Assembly (NCBI GenBank): GCA_946490195.1
Contig: CAMLWN010000007.1
Location: 1 to 38,893 of the forward strand
Direction of reading: 5' to 3'
Origin: an uncultured Mycoplasmatota bacterium
GTDB lineage: Bacteria; Bacillota_I; Bacilli_A; RF39; UBA660
DNA: 38,893 bases
Shown in pieces: positions 8,866 through 15,304 of this stretch (its first letter is position 1; each line of letters opens with the position of its first letter). The position numbers and the translations under genes are program-made. The notes under the pieces were generated by a model. The model searched no databases. It had not been told where the DNA came from and saw only the letters and a program-made list of their open reading frames with translations.

Positions 8866-9410
8866 ATCAAGAGACAGAAATACGAATTTTAGAAATAAAG
8901 CAAGAAGAATGGATAGCTAAACTAGAAGAGATAGGTGCCATATTAGAAGGCAATTGGCTTCAAAAAAGAAAGGTTTATGATTTTCATCCAGTAATTGAGA
9001 ATAAATGGATACGTCTAAGAACAAATGGAAAAACAACAACACTTGCAATTAAAGAAATAACGGATGAAAATATAGCTAGTGGAACTAACGAATTAGAAAT
9101 TGAAGTTTCCGATTTTGAAAAAACAGCCCAAATATTAGAAGAATTAGGATATCACTACCGAAGCTTAGAAGAAAATAAAAGAATAAGATACCGTTACAAC
9201 AATATTGAAATTGACATAGACACGTGGCCTTTAATCCCAACTTATGTAGAAATCGAAGCTCCAACTGAAAAAGAAATCACAGACTTTTTAAAAAAATTTA
9301 CTTTTGATAAAGGAAAGATAACCACACTTGGAGTGCAATCTATATATGAAAAAGTCTATCAAATCCCTTTCGATTTTAAAGTTTTAACTTTTGAGAGTCA
9401 GATAAAATGA
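8862..9410 (+). CDS. CYTH-domain protein (class IV adenylate cyclase / triphosphatase-like)
   Basis: A 182-residue CYTH-fold protein, the family of triphosphate tunnel enzymes (CyaB-type adenylate cyclase, thiamine triphosphatase, inorganic tripolyphosphatase). The N-terminal signature reads ETEIRI, an E-x-E-x-R version of the canonical E-x-E-x-K. Alternating charged strands follow (IRLRTNG, TLAIKE, NELEIEV, RIRYRY, IEIDIDTWPLIPTYVEIE), and these line the tunnel. The start codon overlaps the rel stop (ATGA), so expression is coupled to (p)ppGpp metabolism and to dtd. The probable activity is on a triphosphate or polyphosphate; the actual substrate cannot be read. Confidence 0.85.
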   Translation: MNQETEIRILEIKQEEWIAKLEEIGAILEGNWLQKRKVYDFHPVIENKWIRLRTNGKTTTLAIKEITDENIASGTNELEIEVSDFEKTAQILEELGYHYRSLEENKRIRYRYNNIEIDIDTWPLIPTYVEIEAPTEKEITDFLKKFTFDKGKITTLGVQSIYEKVYQIPFDFKVLTFESQIK

Positions 9411-9841
9411 GAGTAGTAGTACAAAGATGTAAAAATGCCTCTGTAACTGTCAATCAAAAAGTAGTAGGGCATATTTCAGATGGGCTTTGTTTACTTGTCG
9501 GGTTTACCAATGAAGATAACGAAAAAACTATTGAAAAAATGGTAGGAAAAATAGTAAAACTTCGAATATTTCCTGATGAAAATGGTGTTATGAATAAAAG
9601 TGTAATCGACAGCAATGGAAGCATTTTATCAGTAAGTCAATTTACTCTATATGCAGATACATCAAAAGGAAATCGTCCAAGTTATATGAAAGCTTTAAAT
9701 GGTGACGAAGCTAGTAAACTATATGAATATTTTAATAATGAACTAAGAAAATATATAAAAGTAGAAACAGGAATTTTTGGGGCAGATATGCAAGTATCCT
9801 TAATAAATATGGGACCTACAACAATTCTATTAGAAATGTAA
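9407..9841 (+). CDS. dtd: D-aminoacyl-tRNA deacylase
   Basis: Removes D-amino acids mischarged on tRNAs, protecting translation fidelity. The 144 residues have the normal length and the family motifs: MRVVVQRCKNASVTV at the start, SQFTLYADTSKGNRPSY (the SQFTLY motif) and a C-terminal GP motif in NMGPTTILLE. The usual form is NxGPVT, so T replaces V here. It overlaps the CYTH gene by 4 bases (ATGA) and closes the comN-like / MBL / rel / CYTH / dtd operon. Rel-dtd adjacency is common in Firmicutes. Confidence 0.96.
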   Translation: MRVVVQRCKNASVTVNQKVVGHISDGLCLLVGFTNEDNEKTIEKMVGKIVKLRIFPDENGVMNKSVIDSNGSILSVSQFTLYADTSKGNRPSYMKALNGDEASKLYEYFNNELRKYIKVETGIFGADMQVSLINMGPTTILLEM

Positions 9842-9854
9842 GAATATATATCGG

Positions 9855-10665
9855 CAAAATAAGACAAAACCTATCAATTTCTTCTCTTGAAAAGAAAGAA
9901 AATAAAAGTAAAATAAATTCTCAAGAAATGGAGAATTTTTTTATGAATACAAAACTACTAGAAAAACAAAACGAAAAATTTTATACTGCAAAATACGACC
10001 GAGCATTTAAAGAAATCTTTTTAAATGAAAAAAATGAAAAACTTTTATTAGCTGTCTTAAAAGAAAGTTTACATACTGAGGTCATGAAAGTTATTCAAAG
10101 AAATATTGAACTAAATAGTGGTAATGTTTTTATTAGAAGAAAATATTTAGACATATTATTGGAAACGGATCAAGGACTTATTGGAATTGAAATAAATAGT
10201 TCAGTAGAAGATTATTTACATCCAAGAAATTTAGCTTTTCAATGCGATAACTATGCTCATTACACTTTAGTGGGACAAAACTATACAGAAGACGTCCAAA
10301 TCATTCAAATCAATCTAACTTATGGAATGAAAGATGAGGAGCTAGTAAGAAAATATTTTATTCAAGATAAGACAGGAAAAAAATATGCCCAAAACTTTCA
10401 AATTATCGAATGGAACATGGACAAATTGATGGAGTTTTGGTATGATAAAAACGAAGAGAAAATAGAAGAATATAAACATTTAATTATGTTAGATTTATCA
10501 AAAGAGGAATTAAAAGAGTTAGCTAAAAGAGATAGAGAGGTAGAAAAATATATGAAAGAAATAGAAAAAGTAAACCAAGACCCCAGATTTCGAGAGTATA
10601 TGACTAAAGAAGAAGACCAGAAAAAAATCTATAATACCCAGATGTTTAAAGCTTTTAATGATGGA
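9855..10665. repeat. Direct repeat, copy 1 (811 bp)
   Basis: Matches 16935-17745 at a constant offset of 7080 bases with three mismatches that I can see (9883, 9905 and 10646). It starts 13 bases after the dtd stop and contains the leader hairpin and most of the nuclease gene. Beyond 10665 the copies differ by a 36-base indel and then about 10 changes in 114 bases. No terminal inverted repeats or target-site duplication are evident. Confidence 0.95.
9915..9942 (+). promoter_or_regulatory. Hairpin over the ribosome binding site of nuclease copy 1
   Basis: Stem AAATTCTC (9915-9922) / GAGAATTT (9931-9938), loop 9923-9930, then a T-run to 9942 directly before the ATG at 9943. The GGAG ribosome binding site (9930-9933) lies in the 3' arm. 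The hairpin should block translation and may end read-through transcription. An ATG at 9928 falls in the loop. The same element occurs at 16995-17022. Confidence 0.55.
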
Positions 10666-10779
10666 GAAAAAGAAAACTCCAAAGCAATTGCTAAGAAAAT
10701 GCTTGATAAAGGAAAAGAAATTTCAGAAATTATGGAATTTACAAATCTATCTAAAGAAGAAATAGAAAGTCTAAAATAG
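9943..10779 (+). CDS. PD-(D/E)XK nuclease, Rpn / putative transposase family, copy 1
   Basis: Member of the PD-(D/E)XK 'recombination-promoting nuclease/putative transposase' families (PDDEXK_2/Rpn type). The nuclease core near the N-terminus shows D in YLDILLETD and the E-x-N variant of the E-x-Q/K motif in IGIEINSS. The C-terminus has the typical tail AKKMLDKGKEISEIMEFTNL then SKEEIESL, a small helix-turn-helix-like end shared by these families. ATG 9943 (278 residues) has GGAG 9 bases upstream; ATG 9928 would add five residues (MENFF) but has no clear binding site. Compared with copy 2 it lacks 12 residues (ITQGISQGFLQG) before the tail. Acts on DNA; mobility is not demonstrated. Confidence 0.85.
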   Translation: MNTKLLEKQNEKFYTAKYDRAFKEIFLNEKNEKLLLAVLKESLHTEVMKVIQRNIELNSGNVFIRRKYLDILLETDQGLIGIEINSSVEDYLHPRNLAFQCDNYAHYTLVGQNYTEDVQIIQINLTYGMKDEELVRKYFIQDKTGKKYAQNFQIIEWNMDKLMEFWYDKNEEKIEEYKHLIMLDLSKEELKELAKRDREVEKYMKEIEKVNQDPRFREYMTKEEDQKKIYNTQMFKAFNDGEKENSKAIAKKMLDKGKEISEIMEFTNLSKEEIESLK

Positions 10780-10793
10780 ACATTCTTTTTTTT
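10765..10793 (+). terminator. Intrinsic terminator after nuclease copy 1
   Basis: GTCTA (10769-10773) / TAGAC (10777-10781) with a 3-base loop, extended by GAA/TTC across an A-A mismatch, followed by eight T residues. It overlaps the stop codon. Confidence 0.55.
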
Positions 10794-10829
10794 CGAATTT
10801 TGTCTTGCAAAATTGTAATTTTTGTATAC

Positions 10830-10858
10830 TTGTTATTTATCATACCATATGGTAAAAT
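10830..10858 (+). promoter_or_regulatory. Promoter of the CmpB-like/GT2 operon
   Basis: -35 TTGTTA (10830-10835), 17-base spacer, -10 TAAAAT (10853-10858) preceded by TGg (10850-10852). It ends 24 bases before the start codon at 10883. Confidence 0.65.
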
Positions 10859-10882
10859 GAGGTATAGATATGGAAGTGTGAT

Positions 10883-11575
10883 ATGACAAAAGAGATGGAC
10901 AAACCAAATAAAAAGTTTGCAGAAGGAATGTGTTTTTATAAACTTTTTTGGATTTTTTTGTTTGGCTGTATCTTCGGAGCTTATTACGAACAAATCCTAA
11001 ATTTAGTAATTCATTATAACTATCATCATGAAATTGTCTGGCAACTAAGAAGAGGAGTAATTTATGGGCCGATTTCACCAATATATGGTGCTGGAGCCGT
11101 ATTAATGATTGGATTACTAGGTAGAAAAAAAAGACCGGATTGGCAAACAATTTTATATGGCGCCTTAATTGGTGGAGGATTTGAATATTTAGTTAGCTTT
11201 TTACAAGAAATGTTTTTAGGAACAGTTTCTTGGGATTATACAAATGAATTTTTAAACATTAATGGAAGAACAACCATTCCTTTTGCAATTGTCTGGGGAT
11301 TACTTGCATTAGTATTAGTAAAGCTTTTCTATCCGACAATTTCAAACATTATTGAAGCCTTACCGAAAAAGTTTGGGACTTGGTTGACTAGAATATTAAT
11401 TGTTTTGCTTGCCTTAGATTTTGCAATCTCTTGGGGAGCTTTAATAAGACAGATTTTTAGGCATAACGGATATCCAGCTGTAACAATTGTCGGAGAATTT
11501 TTTGACGAATATTATCCAGATGAAGTCTTAAAAGAAAGCTATACGAATATGAAAGTTATTGAGGTGAAAAAATGA
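10883..11575 (+). CDS. CmpB-like 'putative ABC transporter permease' membrane protein
   Basis: Polytopic membrane protein (230 residues) of the PF06541-type family, annotated as putative ABC transporter permease (CmpB-like). Its real role is poorly known. Features: a hydrophobic first segment after MCFYKLFWIFLFGCIFGAYYE, the conserved RRGVIYGPISPIYGAG, then GGGFEYLVSFLQEMFLG and GRTTIPFAIVWGLLAL. No ATP-binding partner is nearby. It follows its own promoter and overlaps the glycosyltransferase gene by 4 bases, so the two are co-translated. That suggests a joint envelope function. Confidence 0.82.
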   Translation: MTKEMDKPNKKFAEGMCFYKLFWIFLFGCIFGAYYEQILNLVIHYNYHHEIVWQLRRGVIYGPISPIYGAGAVLMIGLLGRKKRPDWQTILYGALIGGGFEYLVSFLQEMFLGTVSWDYTNEFLNINGRTTIPFAIVWGLLALVLVKLFYPTISNIIEALPKKFGTWLTRILIVLLALDFAISWGALIRQIFRHNGYPAVTIVGEFFDEYYPDEVLKESYTNMKVIEVKK

Positions 11576-12801
11576 TTTTTTTCTATTCAGTTGCTTTATT
11601 ATCGATAATAGTCGGACTATGTTACTACGTGTATTTAATGTTCACGCCTAAAAAGAATCAATTACAAAAAGAAGAAAATTTGAAAGAAAATCCAAAGATA
11701 GCTATTTTAATTCCAGCTAGAAATGAATCCTTAGTAATTGAAGAACTATTAAAATCGATTGAGAGTCAATCTTATAAAATAAACTCACAAGATGTATATG
11801 TAATCGTTGAAAGTGAAAATGACCCGACAGTAGAAATAGTCCAAAATCATAAAATGAGTTATTTTGTACGAAAAAAACTTCATTTAAAAACAAAAGGTTA
11901 TGCCTTAGCAGAAATGCTTGAAGATTTAGAAAGTAAAAAAAACTACTATGATATCTATTTTATATTTGATGCCGATAATGTTTTAGATAAAGATTTTATT
12001 AAATATATGCTAGAAGATTATCAGCAAGGTTATGCTATTTCAACCGGATATAGGACATTTAAAAATACCAATCATTATTTTCCAATATGTGCCGGATTAA
12101 CTTTTTTTATGATTAACGAAATTCGAAATCGCAGTGCATTAAAGAAAAACGGAAATTTAATATTATCAGGAACCGGGTATTATATTCACGGAAAATATAT
12201 TAAAGAGTGGGGAACCTTTCCGTTTCATTCTTTAACTGAAGATTATGAAAGCTCATTATACTATGCACTTCATGGAATATCCACTCATTATCAAAGTAAA
12301 GCAGTTTTCTATGACGAACAACCAGAAAACTATAAAAAAAGTATCACACAAAGAAGTAGATGGATAAAAGGATATTTACAAAATTGGCTAGAGTATCGTC
12401 CAAAATTAAAGCAAAAATCAAAAGAGAAACCAATAAATCCTAGAAGCTTGATAGAAATGCAAATCGGAATAACTCCAGCATTATATATAGTATTTGGGTT
12501 AGTATTACTAATTATTTTAGTATTATTATCAACCAGTTTTAGTTCATCATGGCAATTAGCAATATATCTACTATGTTTCGTTGGAATTATTTATCTTTCT
12601 TTAGTTTTATTAACCGCAATTCTTTTATATATGGTTTCAAAGCAACTGAAACTCACTCCAAAAGTGTATTTTGAATCCTTACTATATCATCCTATATTTA
12701 TTATTTCTTATCTTCATGCTTTTGTAATAGCCATATGCAAAAAAAATCTTGGTTGGGACACAATCACTCATACAGCCAAAAAAACTTCTAAACAGGTGTA
12801 A
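11572..12801 (+). CDS. Membrane glycosyltransferase family 2
   Basis: Processive-type GT2 enzyme (409 residues). It has an N-terminal membrane segment (about 2-24), the GT-A core with IAILIPARNES (43-53), the metal-binding DAD at 133-135 in IFDADNV, an acceptor-site TEDYESS, the QxxRW motif as QRSRWIKG, and C-terminal membrane segments (about 300-365). QxxRW is typical of enzymes that make polysaccharides while exporting them, such as cellulose or hyaluronan synthases, and of related lipid-linked sugar transferases. It is coupled by an ATGA overlap to the CmpB-like gene and lies upstream of a secreted protein. The product cannot be predicted from sequence. Confidence 0.88.
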   Translation: MIFFYSVALLSIIVGLCYYVYLMFTPKKNQLQKEENLKENPKIAILIPARNESLVIEELLKSIESQSYKINSQDVYVIVESENDPTVEIVQNHKMSYFVRKKLHLKTKGYALAEMLEDLESKKNYYDIYFIFDADNVLDKDFIKYMLEDYQQGYAISTGYRTFKNTNHYFPICAGLTFFMINEIRNRSALKKNGNLILSGTGYYIHGKYIKEWGTFPFHSLTEDYESSLYYALHGISTHYQSKAVFYDEQPENYKKSITQRSRWIKGYLQNWLEYRPKLKQKSKEKPINPRSLIEMQIGITPALYIVFGLVLLIILVLLSTSFSSSWQLAIYLLCFVGIIYLSLVLLTAILLYMVSKQLKLTPKVYFESLLYHPIFIISYLHAFVIAICKKNLGWDTITHTAKKTSKQV

Positions 12802-12839
12802 AAAAACTGCTTTTAAATTGTCTTAAATAGAATTTAAAG

Positions 12840-12868
12840 TTGTGAATTACTAAGATTTATGTTAAATT
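12840..12868 (+). promoter_or_regulatory. Promoter of the secreted protein gene
   Basis: -35 TTGTGA (12840-12845), 17-base spacer and -10 TAAATT (12863-12868), 49 bases before the ATG at 12917. Confidence 0.5.
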
Positions 12869-12916
12869 ATTCATAGAAAATAGTAAAAGTTCTAATACTA
12901 AGAATGGGTGAGAAAA

Positions 12917-14524
12917 ATGAGCAAAACAAAAAAAATAACTTTAGGAGTTATTGGAGTATTATTAATTTTTTCATTAGTAATAGGAATAAGTTATGCTGCT
13001 TGGAGATTAACTTTAACTCAAACAAATCAAAACACACTTGCTTCAAGCTGTTTTGATATTACTTTTGAAGAAGAAAATCCGATTCTCCTTGAAAATACTT
13101 TTCCAATGTATGATGAAGATGGAAAAACATTAACTCCATATACATTCACAATAACAAATAATTGTAGTGCCTATGCAACATATCAAATTCAATTAGAAAT
13201 CATAAATACTTCAACATTAAAGGATGAATATTTAAAGATTATGATTGATGAAAAAAATCCAGTAATTTTAAACACATTACAATCAGGAGAAAAAACATTA
13301 AGTGAAGCAAGTAGAGCATACATCATTGACAATAATGCCCTAGATGTTAACGAAGAAAAAACATATAACATAAGAGTATGGTTAGATGAAAATGTCACAA
13401 CTGAAACAGAAGGAGTACAAAATAGTAATTGGAGTGCAAAAATTACAATTAATGCACAGTACAGTGATCGCTTGCCAACAGATTACGAAAAATGTGTAGC
13501 CAACTATGGAGAAGATAGTATTAATTGTCAAATTATAGCGCAGTTAGATACTACAGGTGCTTGTCCAACAGTAAATGAAGATGGAACAATTACTGTTACT
13601 AATACAGAAAGTGAAAATGGGTATGTTTGCAGTGCTCCAGATGATTATGGAACAAGTTATTACTTCAGAGGAAACGTAGAAAATAACTGGGTAAAATTTG
13701 CAAATACATATTGGAGAATTCTAAGAATCAATGGCGATGGTTCAATTAGAATGATTTATGCAGGAGATGCTACAGTCATAGATGCATTAGAAAATAAAGA
13801 AGAGGTCTTAAAAAATGGATATGATGATGGAAGTACTGACTACACTCAAATAGGAACCAGTGCATATAATGAATCATACGATGACAATGCCTACGTAGGA
13901 TATATGTATGGTGCACCAGCATCTTCTAGTTATGAAGAAACCCATGCAAACATCAATAATAGTACAATCAAAACAAAAATAGATGAATGGTATGAAAGTC
14001 ATATCAAAGATACAGAACATGAACAATATATCAGCGATACCTTATTTTGTAATGATCGAAGTATATCAGAATATAAGCCAGATAGTGATTATATAAATTC
14101 AGGAATAGGAAAGGAAAAAACAGCATACCGATGGAGGTATGGACCGTGGGATAGTAATAAACAATATCCAAGACTCACATGTAGCCAGCAAAATGACCGA
14201 TTTACAGTAAATGATGAAATATTAGGAAATGGATCTTTAACATATCCAGTAGGATTACTAACAGCAGATGAAGCAACAGTAGCAGGAGGATACAGTTCGA
14301 GTAATTCAAAATATTATCTATATACTGGAAACAGATATTGGACCATGTCTCCTAGCGATTTCAACGGCTCGCGTGCGTACGAGCGTGGCGTCGACTACGA
14401 TGGCGATGTCTACGACGGCAACTACCGCGCGAGTAGCTCGTATGGTGTGCGTCTGGTTCTCAATCTGAAGTCTGATAGTCTGAAAAAGGGCTCAGGAACG
14501 GCCAATGACCCATATACAGTATGA
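12917..14524 (+). CDS. Secreted protein with a C-type-lectin-like C-terminus, possible DGR target
   Basis: A 535-residue exported protein. The basic N-terminus and hydrophobic segment ending ISYAAWRLTLTQTNQN resemble TasA/camelysin-type (SipW-dependent) leaders. An immunoglobulin-like or TasA-like region (about 35-185) follows, then a linker with cysteines (about 190-240), then a domain starting YYFRGNVENNWVKFAN-YWRI and ending WTMSPSDF...YGVRLVLNLKS, the pattern of C-type-lectin/formylglycine-enzyme-like domains. Codons for residues ~476-535 are far richer in GC than the rest (60% against about 32-37%). Most codons between 480 and 507 end in C or T and encode Asn-derivable residues, as in DGR variable regions. 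The GTG at 12908 is in the ribosome binding site, so ATG 12917 is used. It follows, but is probably not co-transcribed with, the GT2 gene. The precise function is unknown; surface display and ligand binding are inferred. Confidence 0.8.
   Translation: MSKTKKITLGVIGVLLIFSLVIGISYAAWRLTLTQTNQNTLASSCFDITFEEENPILLENTFPMYDEDGKTLTPYTFTITNNCSAYATYQIQLEIINTSTLKDEYLKIMIDEKNPVILNTLQSGEKTLSEASRAYIIDNNALDVNEEKTYNIRVWLDENVTTETEGVQNSNWSAKITINAQYSDRLPTDYEKCVANYGEDSINCQIIAQLDTTGACPTVNEDGTITVTNTESENGYVCSAPDDYGTSYYFRGNVENNWVKFANTYWRILRINGDGSIRMIYAGDATVIDALENKEEVLKNGYDDGSTDYTQIGTSAYNESYDDNAYVGYMYGAPASSSYEETHANINNSTIKTKIDEWYESHIKDTEHEQYISDTLFCNDRSISEYKPDSDYINSGIGKEKTAYRWRYGPWDSNKQYPRLTCSQQNDRFTVNDEILGNGSLTYPVGLLTADEATVAGGYSSSNSKYYLYTGNRYWTMSPSDFNGSRAYERGVDYDGDVYDGNYRASSSYGVRLVLNLKSDSLKKGSGTANDPYTV
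14357..14455 (+). other. Putative DGR variable region (GC-rich 3' patch)
   Basis: Codons 481-513 of the secreted protein. GC is 36/60 in 14341-14400 and 35/60 in 14401-14460, against 19/60 in 14281-14340. Codons such as AGC, GAT, AAC, GGC, CGT, TAC, GAC and CGC dominate; about 20 of 30 variable-looking positions are NNC or NNT, as expected if AAC/AAT codons in a template were randomised at their adenines. Five are NNG. The conserved frame WTMSP...GVRLVLNL flanks it. No template repeat or reverse transcriptase is found in the window. Confidence 0.5.
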
Positions 14525-14537
14525 GCGAAGCGAATAC
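14519..14537 (+). other. Short hairpin just after the putative variable region
   Basis: GTAT (14519-14522) / ATAC (14534-14537) enclosing GC/GC around a GAA loop, overlapping the stop codon. DGR targets often have a small hairpin or cruciform just downstream of the variable region. This one is weak, so the role is speculative. Confidence 0.25.
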
Positions 14538-14609
14538 AACCAAAATCCTAAGACGATAAAACATTATCAATTCTTACCTACGGACAGTTTTAGAAAAAGC
14601 AAGGAAAAT

Positions 14610-14667
14610 AAAGAAAAAAAGATGTAAAAATACTCGCCCAGAGAGTAATGAATTCCATCTTTTTCTT
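14610..14667 (+). terminator. Structured element, probable terminator, after the secreted protein gene
   Basis: An A-rich arm ending AAGATG (14610-14624) can pair with CATCTTTTTCTT (14656-14667). Inside lies a second perfect stem, TACTC (14631-14635) / GAGTA (14643-14647). The U-rich 3' arm suits an intrinsic terminator, though the large loop is unusual. From 14670 to 15036 I see no gene, only AT-rich sequence. Confidence 0.35.
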
Positions 14668-15036
14668 AAAAGTAGAAGAAAGTACAATTTTTTTGAAAAA
14701 TAAGACATGACGAAAATAATTTGAATGAATCAAATTAAAAAAAGAAAAGAAAAAATAAATTAAATGTCATATAAAATAAATTTAAAGGGAATTCGAATAT
14801 ATTTTATAGAATTAAAGGCTCGATGAAATAAAATTAATCCTGTATTAAACAGAGACATCGCTCGCTTTTTAATTTTTTCCATTAATGACATATGTTTTAT
14901 GAGAAAAGTAACACATACATACACTAAATAGAAGGAACTCCTTTATATTCTTTGTTTTATAGGTATATTATACCGTTGATTTCTTTCTTTTTTATATCAC
15001 CAGATAAATTTAGACCTCATCAATTCAAAATTCTGA

Positions 15037-15065
15037 TTGACGAACGTCTAGTTTTATTTTAAAAT
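15037..15065 (+). promoter_or_regulatory. Promoter of the T-box/asnS transcript
   Basis: -35 TTGACG (15037-15042), exactly 17 bases, then -10 TAAAAT (15060-15065). Transcription would start near 15072, right before Stem I of the T-box. Confidence 0.7.
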
Positions 15066-15071
15066 AAAAGT

Positions 15072-15285
15072 GTCTTCTTAAGAAAGAAACGAGTAAAAAA
15101 TGTCTTTTTTGAACAGAGAAGGTTAATTAGGTGAAAATACCGCTTAAAAGCATTTTTGAAAAACACTTCTTTACATACTTAAGAACGGGTTAACACTCGA
15201 TAAAATGAATGAGTACCTAGGTAAAATAAGGTGGCACCGTGGGATTTATTCTCACCCTTATGTTATCTGGGTTTTTTATTTTTAT
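15072..15285 (+). promoter_or_regulatory. T-box riboswitch (tRNA-Asn) controlling asnS
   Basis: The T-box sequence AAGGTGGCACCGTG is at 15228-15241. Stem I closes with TTCTTAAG (15075-15082) / CTTAAGAA (15178-15185). The specifier loop has AGTA (15092-15095) on the 5' side and GAA-A-AAC on the 3' side, which puts the specifier codon AAC (Asn) at 15162-15164. The distal AGAGAAGG...GGTGAAAATACC (about 15116-15141) matches the AG-bulge/terminal-loop consensus. AAGG of the T-box can pair with CCTT (15256-15259) as antiterminator; the run of T at 15272-15277 belongs to the terminator. Uncharged tRNA-Asn should switch asnS on. Confidence 0.9.
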
Positions 15286-15304
15286 AATGAAAGGAAGATT
15301 TTAT

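Noticed and set aside
14341-14524. GC-rich end of the secreted gene as an assembly chimera
   Set aside because: The reading frame continues without a break, the protein pattern (WTMSP...GVRLVLNL...NDPYTV) is coherent across the junction, and composition falls back gradually. An artefact cannot be excluded, but it is less likely.
14525-15036. Possible DGR template repeat or reverse transcriptase next to the variable region
   Set aside because: I read both strands for a near-copy of 14357-14455 and for long frames. There is only AT-rich non-coding sequence, and no reverse-transcriptase motif appears in any gene of the window. If a DGR exists, its core is elsewhere.
15239-15304. Upstream in-frame start for asnS
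   Set aside because: It begins inside the T-box sequence and crosses the terminator region. The ATG at 15305 has a proper ribosome binding site and the family's N-terminus.
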